A DNA stretch of 41,709 bases from a bacterium (GTDB lineage Bacteria; UBP6; JAFGXH01): contig JAMOQH010000101.1 in assembly GCA_027064085.1 (NCBI GenBank), positions 1 to 41,709 of the forward strand, in the 5' to 3' direction. Positions within the stretch are counted from its first letter, which is position 1. Every line of letters starts with the position of its first letter. The translations under genes and the position numbers were made by a program. Below, one piece after another: positions 27,345-35,501 of the stretch. The notes below the pieces were generated by a model, which saw only the letters and a program-made list of their open reading frames with translations, was not told the origin of the DNA and made no database searches.

Positions 27345-27569
27345 TTACTTGCCTATTGAGTGAAATTTTTCCATATCTTCAATTTTAATATTGTTATTAC
27401 TATTAATTGCTCCAAAAAGTTTAACCGAATGTATTACTATAAAGAAAAACCATGATACTGCCATTATTACAGTTAAATCAAAATTAAAATTTGATAGTAT
27501 CGTAGCTAAAGTTAATAGCATTGTAACAGCTACATTTATATAAAACTCTTTGTTTAATAAATCATCCAT
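27345..27569 (-). CDS. Small two-helix membrane protein
   Basis: A 74-residue protein with two predicted transmembrane helices (about residues 9-26, NVAVTMLLTLATILSNF, and 31-52, DLTVIMAVSWFFFIVIHSVK) and a charged tail. It resembles bacterial 2TM-type small membrane proteins but I do not recognise a family. The ATG has a strong SD (AGGAGG) and an extended -10 promoter 27 bp upstream, which supports a real gene. The crotonase-family gene follows 1 bp after its stop. Confidence 0.7.
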   Translation of the reverse strand: MDDLLNKEFYINVAVTMLLTLATILSNFNFDLTVIMAVSWFFFIVIHSVKLFGAINSNNNIKIEDMEKFHSIGK

Positions 27570-27595
27570 GATAATCCTCCTACTAAAACATTGGT

Positions 27596-27604
27596 ATTAT
27601 AGCA
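27596..27604 (-). promoter_or_regulatory. Extended -10 element before the small membrane-protein gene
   Basis: TGCTATAAT on the minus strand, with TATAAT at 27596-27601 and the TG at 27603-27604. The -35 is poor, as is common with an extended -10. Confidence 0.45.
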
Positions 27605-27718
27605 AATTTTATTCCAAAATTTAAGTGTAATATTTTAGCTTGTTAAATCAGCTACTTGTATTTGGTATCAAGGTAATCGTGAATAAAATGTCGTGCTTTT
27701 GTTTGCGTTTTATAAGGG

Positions 27719-28114
27719 CTATTTGTATTTATTTTTATTTTTTGTAATCAAAGATATTTTATTTATATGGTATTTTTTTAATAAATTTAATAATTCTGAT
27801 ATTTTTTTATATTTTATATTTTCATCAATTTTTATTTCTATTGTTTTTCCTTTATCTATTTTTTTTATTTCAATCTCAAGTTTTTGGTAGCTTATTAACT
27901 TATTATTTATTAAAATTTTATTTTTTGATAATTTTATTTTTACTGATTTTTTATTATCTTTATGAACTTCATAATTTGTTGTTGTTGGTAAATTAATATC
28001 TAGTTTAGCTTCTTTAGGTTTAAAAGATGTTGCCACTAAAAAAAATGTAAATAGTATAAATACTATATCAATAAGAGGAGTGATATTTAAATCTATTCTT
28101 TCTCTTTTTTTCAT
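27719..28114 (-). CDS. exbD: ExbD/TolR-type biopolymer transport protein
   Basis: A 131-residue protein with the ExbD N-terminus (RERIDLNITPLIDIVFILFTFFLV), which includes the conserved membrane aspartate in PLIDIVF needed for proton-motive-force use. The periplasmic part has strands such as KLDINLP and ISLITKNKNK. ExbB and ExbD form the proton-driven motor that energises TonB at the outer membrane. The start overlaps the exbB stop by 4 bp. It is the last gene of an operon that begins near 31952. TolR is the close alternative, but an adjacent TonB favours ExbD. Confidence 0.92.
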   Translation of the reverse strand: MKKRERIDLNITPLIDIVFILFTFFLVATSFKPKEAKLDINLPTTTNYEVHKDNKKSVKIKLSKNKILINNKLISYQKLEIEIKKIDKGKTIEIKIDENIKYKKISELLNLLKKYHINKISLITKNKNKYK

Positions 28115-28626
28115 TTTTTATTCTCATTAATAAGTTCAATTGTATTTTTATTAATTTTAATTTCTATGATATCTATAATTTTAATCAAATAATTGTATCC
28201 TATTGTGTTAGGGATTGCTACAATTAAGCCTCCTATTGTTGTTATTAATGCAAGTGATATCCCCGATGCAAAATATGAAGCTTCCATACCTTTAGATGCA
28301 ATCTTTTCAAATGAATCAAGTATTCCTATAACTGTTCCTAAAAGCCCTAATAATGGGGCTACTGTTGATATTGTTTTTACTGTTTCCATACCTTTTTCTA
28401 GGTTAATTATAAGTAATGAAACATCTTCTTTTATTAATTCTATAATTATTCTATCATTTTTCTCTTGATTTTTATTTATTATATTTTTTGATACTTTTTC
28501 TATATTTTTTTTAGTTTTTAGTAGCATAAAGAATTTCCAAATTAGAATAGTTATGCCTATAATGCTTAAAAAAGCTAGTATATACATGATTATTCCACCT
28601 TTATCTAAATAATATGCAAGTTTCAT
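28111..28626 (-). CDS. exbB: ExbB/TolQ-type proton channel protein
   Basis: A 171-residue MotA/TolQ/ExbB family protein. It has an N-terminal transmembrane helix (IIMYILAFLSIIGITILIW), a cytoplasmic helical part, and two later helices with the family signature: TVAPLLGLLGTVIGILDSFE and ISLALITTIGGLIVAIPN. It forms the inner-membrane pentamer around ExbD. At 171 residues it is shorter than many ExbB proteins (about 240) but complete in the three-helix core. SD AAGGAG precedes the ATG, 13 bp after tonB. Confidence 0.92.
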   Translation of the reverse strand: MKLAYYLDKGGIIMYILAFLSIIGITILIWKFFMLLKTKKNIEKVSKNIINKNQEKNDRIIIELIKEDVSLLIINLEKGMETVKTISTVAPLLGLLGTVIGILDSFEKIASKGMEASYFASGISLALITTIGGLIVAIPNTIGYNYLIKIIDIIEIKINKNTIELINENKK

Positions 28627-28639
28627 ATTACTCCTTAAT

Positions 28640-29353
28640 CTATTTAAGTCTATATACCATAGGAATTTTAATATTCCAACTAATTCTTTTTAGTTCATTT
28701 GGTATTTTCTTAAATCTTTTTATATTTTTTATTGTTTTTATGGCTGCTTTATCTAGTATTTTACTCCCACTTGACTTTTCTATATTTATTTTAGTAATTA
28801 TTCCATCCTTATTTATTGTGATAGATACATATATTATACCTTGTTTTTTTAACCTTCTAGCTCTTCTTGGATATTTTATATTGTTTTTTATTATTCTTCT
28901 TATATAAATTAAATAATTTTTTTCTATTTCTTTAGTTTCCACTTCTTTATTTTCTACTTCTTTAGTTTCCACTTCTTTATTTTCTACTTCTTTATTTTCT
29001 ACTTCTTTAGTTTCTATTTCTTTAGTTTCTATTTCTTTAGTTTCTACTTCTTTAGTTTCTACTTCTTTAGTTTCTACTTCTTTAGTTTCTACTTCTTTAG
29101 TTTTTTTTCTTTTTATTTTTTTATTGATATTTTTTTTATATTTATGAGTTCTAATTATTTTATTATTATTTTCAAGTATTATTTTTTTATTTTTAGGTTT
29201 AACTATTTTAGACTCTAGTAGATTTATTGTGATTTTTTGTGTATTAGATTTTGTTTTAGGAGCTTTTTTTATATCAATTTTTATGTTAAATAATACAACA
29301 TGAAATGTTGTAACCAAAAAGAATATAAGAAAAAATATAAATTTTTCTGTCAT
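28640..29353 (-). CDS. tonB: TonB-type energy transducer with a pentapeptide repeat linker
   Basis: A 237-residue protein with one N-terminal transmembrane helix (FIFFLIFFLVTTFHVVLF), a basic stretch, a periplasmic linker made of twelve 5-residue repeats (residues 86-145), and a C-terminal TonB domain (about 146-237: IKYPRRARRLKKQGIIYVSI, SSGSKILDKAAIKTIK). TonB couples the ExbB/ExbD motor to outer-membrane receptors; no TonB-dependent receptor is in the window. The usual Pro-Lys/Pro-Glu spacer is replaced by an acidic-basic KEVET-type repeat. The start overlaps the stop of the MtnA-like gene (ATGA). Confidence 0.9.
   Translation of the reverse strand: MTEKFIFFLIFFLVTTFHVVLFNIKIDIKKAPKTKSNTQKITINLLESKIVKPKNKKIILENNNKIIRTHKYKKNINKKIKRKKTKEVETKEVETKEVETKEVETKEIETKEIETKEVENKEVENKEVETKEVENKEVETKEIEKNYLIYIRRIIKNNIKYPRRARRLKKQGIIYVSITINKDGIITKINIEKSSGSKILDKAAIKTIKNIKRFKKIPNELKRISWNIKIPMVYRLK
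28919..29098 (-). repeat. 15-bp tandem repeat in tonB (12 units)
   Basis: Twelve consecutive in-frame 15-bp units encode KEVET, KEIET, KEVEN or KEIEK. The units differ by single bases. It is a likely site of copy-number change that would alter the reach of the TonB linker. Confidence 0.92.
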
Positions 29354-30381
29354 TTTAGATTTGAAGACTCCAATACTCCATCTTCTGTAATTATAGCGGT
29401 AACTAGGTTATTTGGAATAATATCAAATGAATAATTTAGTATCTTGCTGTTAGTAGGGGCTGTTCTAACTCCATTAAGAAGTAAAATTTCATCTTTTTTG
29501 CAATTCTCAATAGTTACACTACTTCCTTTTTTTAGTAAAGGATTTATAATGGTGGTTGATGATACTATAAAAACAGGAATATTAAAATGATTCGCAATAA
29601 TAGATAATGGTAAGCTACCTATTTTACTAATAACATCCCCATTTGAAGCAATATGCTCTGTCCCAATTAAAACGGCATCTATTTGATTATCTATAATCAC
29701 TCTTGCTGTTTCACTAGATGTTATTATTGTGTATGGAATATTTTTATTTTTTAATTCCCATGCGGTTAATCTACTACCTTGAAAATGAGGGCGAGTTTCA
29801 TTTATAAAAACTTCCACTGCTATGTTTTTTTCAATTAATTTTGTAAATATTCCTGTAGTATGACCAATACCACCAGTTGACAAGGCTCCATAATTACCAA
29901 TTGTGATAAATTTATATGATTTTTTCTTGTTGAAAACTCTATTTATTGCTAGTTCTGAAATTTTTTCAGAGTATAACTTCTCTCTATTTTCAAACATTAT
30001 TGCATTATCTTCTAATAGTTGTATTGTTTCTTCAATAGTTAAATCATTATTTTCTATAATTTTATCAAAATATTCAAAAATATAAGACAATGACCTAGTT
30101 GTTTTTCTTGTTTTTAAAAACAAGATTTTAATACTGTTATAATACTTTTTAAATTCATCTTTGTTTATAAATGATTTATTGTTTAAAGAGATTAGTAAGC
30201 CATATGCAGCGGCAATTCCCACAAGATTTGTTCCTCTTATTTTCATGGCATCAATAGCATCAAGAATGTCTATATAATCAGAGTAAGTTTCATATTCAAC
30301 GATTGAAGGTAATAATAATTGATTTAATATTATCAGGTTATCTCTTTCGTATTTAAGTGGCTCGAATGCGATATACTTCAT
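29350..30381 (-). CDS. MtnA/eIF2B-alpha family protein lacking both MtnA catalytic residues
   Basis: A 343-residue member of the methylthioribose-1-phosphate isomerase/eIF2B-alpha family: RGTNLVGIAAAYGLL, NETRPHFQGSRLTAWEL, IASNGDVISKIGSLPLSIIA and GVRTAPTNSKILNYSFDIIP. In true MtnA a Cys in the HCN-G-LAT motif and an Asp in GADRIA are catalytic. Here those positions read GNYGALST (Gly162) and GTEHIA (Glu242). The scaffold and sugar-phosphate loops are kept, so this may bind a related ligand or catalyse a different isomerisation; it should not be annotated as MtnA on similarity alone. It lies 4 bp after the HEAT-repeat gene and overlaps tonB, in a TonB-ExbB-ExbD operon. Confidence 0.85.
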   Translation of the reverse strand: MKYIAFEPLKYERDNLIILNQLLLPSIVEYETYSDYIDILDAIDAMKIRGTNLVGIAAAYGLLISLNNKSFINKDEFKKYYNSIKILFLKTRKTTRSLSYIFEYFDKIIENNDLTIEETIQLLEDNAIMFENREKLYSEKISELAINRVFNKKKSYKFITIGNYGALSTGGIGHTTGIFTKLIEKNIAVEVFINETRPHFQGSRLTAWELKNKNIPYTIITSSETARVIIDNQIDAVLIGTEHIASNGDVISKIGSLPLSIIANHFNIPVFIVSSTTIINPLLKKGSSVTIENCKKDEILLLNGVRTAPTNSKILNYSFDIIPNNLVTAIITEDGVLESSNLK

Positions 30382-30385
30382 AATG

Positions 30386-31381
30386 TTAGAAATTAAAAGA
30401 GAATCCTAATACAGTTGCTTCTCCATTTGTAAAAAATATAGGTTTAAAAGCAGTTGCCTTTGCTTTATCATTTTGAGAAGAAACGGACATTACAGGCATA
30501 ACAATATCCCAAACATAACCAATTAGAAAGATAGTTGCACCTCCAATAAATGCATAATGTTTTCCCGGGTTAACTAACTTATTATCTTTATTCATATCAT
30601 TAAAACCATTATAACCATAAGCCATCATTCCAACAGCAGCACCTTCTAGTACGAAATTTGTTATTGCTAGCATAGTTTCACCTGAATACCATAAACCTAA
30701 ACCATTAATAGGAGCAACTCCAAGTAATAATGCAGTAGAAGTACTTTTTAGATTTTCATTTTTTACACCAAGCTTATATAATGATGATTGAGCATTTGCC
30801 TTAACTTGGTTATCTTCATCTATTTTGACTATCTTTTTTAGTGCAGGAATAGCTTTTTTATTTTCTAATTCTCCAAGTGCAACAGTAATCTTTCTTCTAA
30901 CTAAAGCTGAATCATCATCCAAGGCTTCAATAAATGCATTAAATACTGCCTCTGTTTTAATATATTTTAGCGTTTGAACAGAAACTGATCTAATATATTC
31001 TGTTTTTCCAGTTTTTAAGACATTAATAATGGCATTAATTGCATCTTCATTATTATCATATTTTGATAAAGAGCTTAAAATTGATGATTGTAAATCTTCT
31101 TCTTTTGAAGACTTAAGAGTATCAAGCAAAGTTTTTAAAGATTTATCATCTTTATACACACCTAAAGTTCTAGCGGCAATCATTTTTACTTCTAAATTTT
31201 CTGATTCAGAATTTAAAATTTCAATAACCTTATCTTCATATTTTTTATCTTTTTGAGCATATCTTAAACCCATTTTCTTTTGCATTATATCTGTTGAACT
31301 TAATAAAGCATTAACATCTTCTTCTGCAAAAATAGATGTTGAAAATAAAATTAAAAATAAAGCGATTAATAAGTTTTTCAT
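30386..31381 (-). CDS. Exported HEAT-repeat protein with C-terminal membrane helices
   Basis: A 331-residue protein with a signal peptide (MKNLLIALFLILFSTSIFA). Residues 25-205 form about five HEAT-type helical repeats (VKMIAARTLGVYKDDKSLKT, YIRSVSVQTLKYIKTEAVFN, LVRRKITVALGELENKKAIP). The C-terminal third is hydrophobic, with segments near 212-230, 235-255 and 270-295 (AFIGGATIFLIGYVWDIVMP), resembling small P13-like or DUF5683-type membrane tails. HEAT repeats bind proteins or peptides, so it may be a periplasmic scaffold at the membrane. It follows the coiled-coil exported gene with a 1-bp gap and precedes the MtnA-like gene by 4 bp, all in the TonB operon. Confidence 0.8.
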   Translation of the reverse strand: MKNLLIALFLILFSTSIFAEEDVNALLSSTDIMQKKMGLRYAQKDKKYEDKVIEILNSESENLEVKMIAARTLGVYKDDKSLKTLLDTLKSSKEEDLQSSILSSLSKYDNNEDAINAIINVLKTGKTEYIRSVSVQTLKYIKTEAVFNAFIEALDDDSALVRRKITVALGELENKKAIPALKKIVKIDEDNQVKANAQSSLYKLGVKNENLKSTSTALLLGVAPINGLGLWYSGETMLAITNFVLEGAAVGMMAYGYNGFNDMNKDNKLVNPGKHYAFIGGATIFLIGYVWDIVMPVMSVSSQNDKAKATAFKPIFFTNGEATVLGFSFNF

Positions 31382-31382
31382 G

Positions 31383-31952
31383 TTAACTCCTATTCTTTTC
31401 GATTTTTATACCAAGCATATTCTCTGGATGTTTACTGTCTTCACCCTTTTTATAAATAATAATTTTAAGTTTAGATTTACCTATGTCGTGAACCTTTACT
31501 TTTACTGTTCTTTTTATTCTAAATTTATATGATTTCATGTAGGTAAAAATACCATAACCGGCACCTTCAACATATAAGTCAAAGTTAAAAGTATATAAAC
31601 CTGGAGATGATGAATCATTGAATATAGTTAATTCTTTTTTACCCAAACGATCTTTTGTTAAAATATTATTGCCATTCATTGTGATTTTTACTTTTGTAAT
31701 TTTAAAGTATCCATCATCTTTATTAAGTAGTTTTACAACTAGTTTTGATGCAGATATTTCATTGTTAATCAATGAGTTTTTAAGAAAATCAATATCCTTT
31801 TCTTCTTTTTTAATATCTTGATTAATTTGATTAATAATTTTATCAAATTCTTTAATTTCATTTTGATATATTGAGTCACTATTATTTTCTTTAGAGTAAA
31901 GACTAAAAGAGATGCTAAATATTATAGTTATAAGAAATAATACCTTATTCAT
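31383..31952 (-). CDS. Exported protein of unknown function
   Basis: A 189-residue protein with a signal peptide (MNKVLFLITIIFSISFSLYS). A helical, probably coiled-coil segment follows (about 30-75; EIKEFDKIINQINQDIKKEE), then a beta-rich domain (DGYFKITKVKITMNGN, PGLYTFNFDLYVEGAGYGIF) ending in HDIGKSKLKIIIYKKGE. No family is recognised. It is the first gene of the operon leading to HEAT, MtnA-like, TonB, ExbB and ExbD, from the promoter at 31979-32008. Its SD is weak. A role in the envelope together with the HEAT protein is inferred from position only. Confidence 0.78.
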   Translation of the reverse strand: MNKVLFLITIIFSISFSLYSKENNSDSIYQNEIKEFDKIINQINQDIKKEEKDIDFLKNSLINNEISASKLVVKLLNKDDGYFKITKVKITMNGNNILTKDRLGKKELTIFNDSSSPGLYTFNFDLYVEGAGYGIFTYMKSYKFRIKRTVKVKVHDIGKSKLKIIIYKKGEDSKHPENMLGIKIEKNRS

Positions 31953-31978
31953 TTAAACCCGATAAAAAGTACAGAATT

Positions 31979-32008
31979 ATAATATTATTAACTTGGTAGG
32001 TTTGTCAA
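31979..32008 (-). promoter_or_regulatory. Sigma-70 promoter of the exported/HEAT/TonB operon
   Basis: On the minus strand TTGACA (32003-32008), an 18-bp spacer and TATTAT (31979-31984). It separates this operon from mreBCD, whose last stop is at 32021. Confidence 0.6.
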
Positions 32009-32020
32009 GATTTTTTAATA

Positions 32021-32494
32021 TTAATATATAATATGTATCTTTTTTTCTTTAATAAAATTATTTATCTGATAATAAAGATATAAAAAGAATACTGTAGAGA
32101 TTATTTCAAAAATAAAAGAGCCCATATCTCTATTAATGACAATATTAGAACTAATGCTCAAATTAAACAGAATAAATATTAACTTTTCCATAAAAATAAA
32201 GGTAAATGTAATTCTGAGTAAATTTATAAAATCAAAAACAATAAATTCTTTTATTTTATAAAAAAGAATTAAATATATCAAGAAATAGGTAAATGTATAT
32301 ACAGGATAATTTGCATAATAAAAAACATCTGTAAAGTATCCTGCAATTAAAACATATGTTCTAAAATAATTTTTATTAATATTTTTTTTATATGATAATA
32401 AAATTATTGATAATAAGAATAGCTCGGGAACGGATTTAGAATAATATGACAATACTATCATTATTATTGTATTTATAAAAAAATATATAATCAT
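32021..32494 (-). CDS. mreD: Rod shape-determining protein MreD
   Basis: A 157-residue, highly hydrophobic protein with about five transmembrane helices (YFFINTIIMIVLSYYS, LFLLSIILLSYK, YVLIAGYFTDVFYYANYPVY, FTFIFMEKLIFILFNL, FIFEIISTVFFLYLYY). The size and helix spacing match MreD, and the motif GYFTDVFYY sits where MreD proteins have a conserved G-x-x-x-D. Sequence similarity alone would be weak, but the gene overlaps mreC by 4 bp directly downstream of mreB-mreC, which makes the call secure. It is an inner-membrane part of the elongasome. Confidence 0.85.
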   Translation of the reverse strand: MIIYFFINTIIMIVLSYYSKSVPELFLLSIILLSYKKNINKNYFRTYVLIAGYFTDVFYYANYPVYTFTYFLIYLILFYKIKEFIVFDFINLLRITFTFIFMEKLIFILFNLSISSNIVINRDMGSFIFEIISTVFFLYLYYQINNFIKEKKIHIIY

Positions 32495-33294
32495 CTTTTA
32501 ATCACAAAAAAATATTTATCATTATAAAGTTTTTTGGGAAGCTCTACATCAATATTTACAAAAATATTATTTTTAATTTCTCTCACTTTAATAACTTTCC
32601 CAATATAAATTCCTTCTGGAAAAATGGAATCGTAACCATTGGTAACAATTTTATCATTTGCTTTAATGTTAACCCCATTTTCAACATATTTTAACTTTAA
32701 TTTTAACTTCTTTTTATCATTTATACCTGTTGCAAATGCAAATATTTTATTTTTACCTACCCAAACTGGAATGGAAATCTCTTTACTCGTAATCGGAATA
32801 ATTTTAATTTTATTTCCTTGTATTTTATCTGTTATTCCAATTACACCTTTAGCTGTAATTATACCTAAATCTTTTCTTATTATTTCATTGGATATATTTT
32901 CTGCAATTAAATTATTATTTACCGAGGTAAAATTATTTACTATATGCTTAATTGGAACTAAATTAAGTTTTATGTATGATTTCTTTAGGTTTAAAGCGTC
33001 TTTTAATTCACTAATTTCAATTTTATAAATTGAAATTAGTGAATTTTCTATTAATAACAACCTATTTTTATTTGCTAACTGAATGTTTTCTTTTTTTATA
33101 TTAACTAAATCAATGTAATCCACAAAGAAAAATTTTATTGTGTCAAAAAAAGATGAAGTACTTTTTTTCATTGTTGTGATTGAATTATTAATTGGAGAAT
33201 AAATTAATAGATTTTTGGTATTTACTCTAAATATAAGCAATGAAAATAATATTATTACGAGCCAAAAATCCAATTTCTTATAATTTTTTATCAT
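32491..33294 (-). CDS. mreC: Rod shape-determining protein MreC
   Basis: A 267-residue bitopic protein: a short cytoplasmic start, one transmembrane helix (residues 9-24, FWLVIILFSLLIFRV), a coiled coil (about 60-105) and a beta-rich periplasmic domain (GVIGITDKIQGNKIKIIPIT, ANDKIVTNGYDSIFPEGIYI). MreC links MreB filaments to the periplasmic peptidoglycan machinery. The length and domain order are typical. It overlaps mreB and mreD by 4 bp on either side. The coiled-coil DNA contains a 19-bp perfect inverted repeat (33005-33045). Confidence 0.92.
   Translation of the reverse strand: MIKNYKKLDFWLVIILFSLLIFRVNTKNLLIYSPINNSITTMKKSTSSFFDTIKFFFVDYIDLVNIKKENIQLANKNRLLLIENSLISIYKIEISELKDALNLKKSYIKLNLVPIKHIVNNFTSVNNNLIAENISNEIIRKDLGIITAKGVIGITDKIQGNKIKIIPITSKEISIPVWVGKNKIFAFATGINDKKKLKLKLKYVENGVNIKANDKIVTNGYDSIFPEGIYIGKVIKVREIKNNIFVNIDVELPKKLYNDKYFFVIKR
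33005..33045. repeat. 19-bp perfect inverted repeat inside mreC
   Basis: Bases 33005-33023 and 33027-33045 are exact reverse complements separated by TAT. In mRNA this would form a long uninterrupted hairpin within the coiled-coil codons of mreC. Even in AT-rich DNA such a match is unlikely by chance. Confidence 0.9.
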
Positions 33295-34295
33295 TTTTTA
33301 TATTTACTTATATCTTCAAGCATTATTCCAGCTCCTCTAACAACTGAGAGGAGGGGATCGTCTGCTGTTGAAACAGGAACACCAGTTTTTTCTCTAATAA
33401 CTTTATCTAAGCCATGTAATAAACTTCCTCCACCTGTTATAACAATACCTCTTTCGGCAATATCTCCCGCTAATTCTGGAGGAGCTTCATCTAGTACTTT
33501 TATAATAGATTCAATTATTTCATTAACTGTTTTCTTTAGTGCATCTAAAATTTCATCAGAGTTAATTGTAATTGTTGTTGGTAGCCTTGTAACTGTATCA
33601 TATCCTTTTATTTGTGCTTCTTTAATTTTTTCTGTTTTTACAGCTGTGCCTAGTTCTATTTTAATTTGTTCAGCTCTATTTTCTCCAATTTGTAGGTTTT
33701 TATTACTTTTGATATATTGCATAATTGCTTCATTCATTTTATCGCCACCAACAATACCTGAATATGATGCAACTGTTTCTGAAAGTGAAATTAAACCAAC
33801 CTCTGTTGTTCCTCCACCAATATCAACAATCATACTGCCGCCGGCTTCATTTATTGGTAATCCTGCACCTACTGCAGCCGCTAAAGGCTCTTCTACTAAG
33901 TAAACTTCTCTAGCTCCAGCTGTTCTTCCTGCTGATTCTACAATTTGCCTTTCTGCATCAGTTATTCCTGTTGGAACGGAAATAATAATTCTTGGCTGTA
34001 TCAGCATTCTTTTACTATGGGCTAATCTAATAAAATGTTTTAACATTTCTTCTGTTTTTTTAGCATTAGAAATTTTTCCATCTTTTAGAGGTCTTACTAT
34101 TTCAAGGCTTACGGGGTTTCTACCTAACATTCTTTTAGCTTCTATTCCAACTGCAAGAACCGCTCCTGTTTTTTTATTTATTGCAATAACACTTGGTTCA
34201 TTGATTACAATTCCTCTTCCCTTTACATATACAACAGTATTTGCTGTACCTAAATCTATAGCTAAATCAGATGCCCATCTTGAAAATAATCCCAC
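33291..34295 (-). CDS. mreB: Rod shape-determining protein MreB
   Basis: A 334-residue actin-fold ATPase that forms membrane-bound filaments directing cell-wall elongation. Motifs: phosphate 1 DLAIDLGTANTVVYVKGRGI, phosphate 2 IVDIGGGTTEVGLISL, adenosine GIVITGGGSLLHGLDKV, and VVRGAGIMLED at the end. Length and sequence are typical of rod-shaped bacteria. The start is GTG 34295, eight bases after a strong SD (AAGGAGG). It is first in mreB-mreC-mreD. The presence of MreB indicates a rod or curved cell. Confidence 0.97.
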   Translation of the reverse strand: MGLFSRWASDLAIDLGTANTVVYVKGRGIVINEPSVIAINKKTGAVLAVGIEAKRMLGRNPVSLEIVRPLKDGKISNAKKTEEMLKHFIRLAHSKRMLIQPRIIISVPTGITDAERQIVESAGRTAGAREVYLVEEPLAAAVGAGLPINEAGGSMIVDIGGGTTEVGLISLSETVASYSGIVGGDKMNEAIMQYIKSNKNLQIGENRAEQIKIELGTAVKTEKIKEAQIKGYDTVTRLPTTITINSDEILDALKKTVNEIIESIIKVLDEAPPELAGDIAERGIVITGGGSLLHGLDKVIREKTGVPVSTADDPLLSVVRGAGIMLEDISKYKK

Positions 34296-34348
34296 TCTAG
34301 ATGCCTCCTTTTATTTTTAATAAGTATAATACAAAACAATAAAGACAA

Positions 34349-34377
34349 GTTATATCAAATTTATGAATACTTTACAA
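34349..34377 (-). promoter_or_regulatory. Candidate promoter of mreBCD
   Basis: On the minus strand TTGTAA (34372-34377), 17 bp, then TGATATAAC with an extended -10 (34349-34354). The leader to the GTG start would be about 45 nt. The rest of the 338-bp divergent intergenic region (34296-34633) holds the opposing promoter at 34587-34614 and nothing else I can identify. Confidence 0.45.
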
Positions 34378-34586
34378 TTAATTTTTTAATAATTATTTAA
34401 TGCTTTCTTATGACAAAAGTTATAAAATATTTATAGCTATTTTATGATAAAAATATTGTGTTTTAAAGTAATAATGAATGGAATATTAATATTTTATTTA
34501 GCACATAGTAAGTTTTAAGCTTTAATAATAGGAGTAATTGATTTTTTTTAATTAAATGTTCAATTCCTAAATTTTATTTTATTAAT

Positions 34587-34614
34587 TTGCACTTTTTTCA
34601 TTATTTCATATAAT
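34587..34614 (+). promoter_or_regulatory. Promoter of the YprB-like exonuclease gene
   Basis: TTGCAC (34587-34592), 16 bp, TATAAT (34609-34614). The -10 box overlaps an ATG at 34613, which therefore cannot be the translation start; the SD-bearing ATG at 34634 is used instead. Confidence 0.55.
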
Positions 34615-34633
34615 GAAAATCCTTGGAGGAACT

Positions 34634-35473
34634 ATGATAGAAAATACATTTTTGCATGTAAAGGGTATAGGACATAAATCTGAAGAAAAATTTTGGCATA
34701 AAGGTTATTTAACTTGGGAGGATTTTATAAGAAGAGGAGGTACTTCAAAAAAGAATCATTTGATAAAACTTGAATTAGTTAAATCTAAAAATGCTCTTGA
34801 AACAAAAGATTATAGTTACTTTCAAAATAGATTAGCTAAAATTGAAAGATGGAGATTCTTTGATTATCTAAGAAGTAGTGTGGCCTATATTGATATTGAA
34901 ACAACTGGCTTTAAAAGTGGAAATAATTATATTACTACTATTGCTTTATATGATGGAAAAGAAGTAAAATATTATGTTTATGGTAAAAATTTAAAGAAAT
35001 TTAAACAAGATATTAAAAACTATGATTTAATTGTAACTTACAATGGTGATTTATTTGATTTACCGTTTATAAAGCAATATTTTAATATTGATTTACCTCA
35101 ATTTCATATTGATTTAAGATGGATTTTTGCAAATCTTGGATACAGAGGTGGTTTAAAGGGGATAGAAAAGGCCTTGGGTATATCAAGAGGTGAATTAGAT
35201 GGAGTAACTGGATATTTTGCTGTTTTATTATGGCGGGAATATAAAAAAAATAAAAATAAAAGAGCTCTTGATACATTAATTGCATATAATATTGAAGATG
35301 TTATTAATTTAGAGTACTTAATGTTTACGGCATATAATGTTAAACTTAAAGAATTATCCATCTATAAAGAAGAACTGCTCTTAAAGATACCTACTCCACC
35401 CGTTATTGATATTCAACCAGATGTGGAATTAGTGAATAGATTAAAAGAGTATGTAAATAGATTTAATTATTAA
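34634..35473 (+). CDS. YprB-like RNase H-fold DEDDy exonuclease
   Basis: The start is ATG 34634, preceded by GGAGGA. The 279-residue product has a short N-terminal region (FLHVKGIGHKSEEKFWHKGY) seen in YprB-type proteins, then an RNase H-like 3'-5' exonuclease domain. The acidic residues are placed as expected: YIDIETTGF (D and E), VTYNGDLFDLPF (D), and YNIEDVINLEYL (Y and D), with HIDLRW and GLKGIEKALGI between. These bind two metal ions for phosphodiester cleavage. YprB homologues are often next to a DEAD helicase (YprA), but none is here. Its nucleic acid substrate is not known. Confidence 0.88.
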   Translation: MIENTFLHVKGIGHKSEEKFWHKGYLTWEDFIRRGGTSKKNHLIKLELVKSKNALETKDYSYFQNRLAKIERWRFFDYLRSSVAYIDIETTGFKSGNNYITTIALYDGKEVKYYVYGKNLKKFKQDIKNYDLIVTYNGDLFDLPFIKQYFNIDLPQFHIDLRWIFANLGYRGGLKGIEKALGISRGELDGVTGYFAVLLWREYKKNKNKRALDTLIAYNIEDVINLEYLMFTAYNVKLKELSIYKEELLLKIPTPPVIDIQPDVELVNRLKEYVNRFNY

Positions 35474-35501
35474 TTTTAAAAACCAAAAATCTTACTCAAA
35501 C

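Noticed and set aside
27570-27718. Possible RNA gene or riboswitch before the exbD stop
   Set aside because: Apart from the promoter of the small membrane-protein gene, no stable fold or known motif is seen.
28193-28468. Plus-strand open frame across exbB
   Set aside because: It is a shadow of the conserved ExbB channel helices on the other strand.
28919-29098. CRISPR or non-coding minisatellite
   Set aside because: It is an uninterrupted 15-bp coding repeat within tonB.
29350-30381. Direct annotation as MtnA
   Set aside because: Both catalytic positions are replaced; only family membership is supported.
32021-34295. Missing pbp2/rodA after mreBCD as a deletion
   Set aside because: These genes are often unlinked; absence from this window alone means little.
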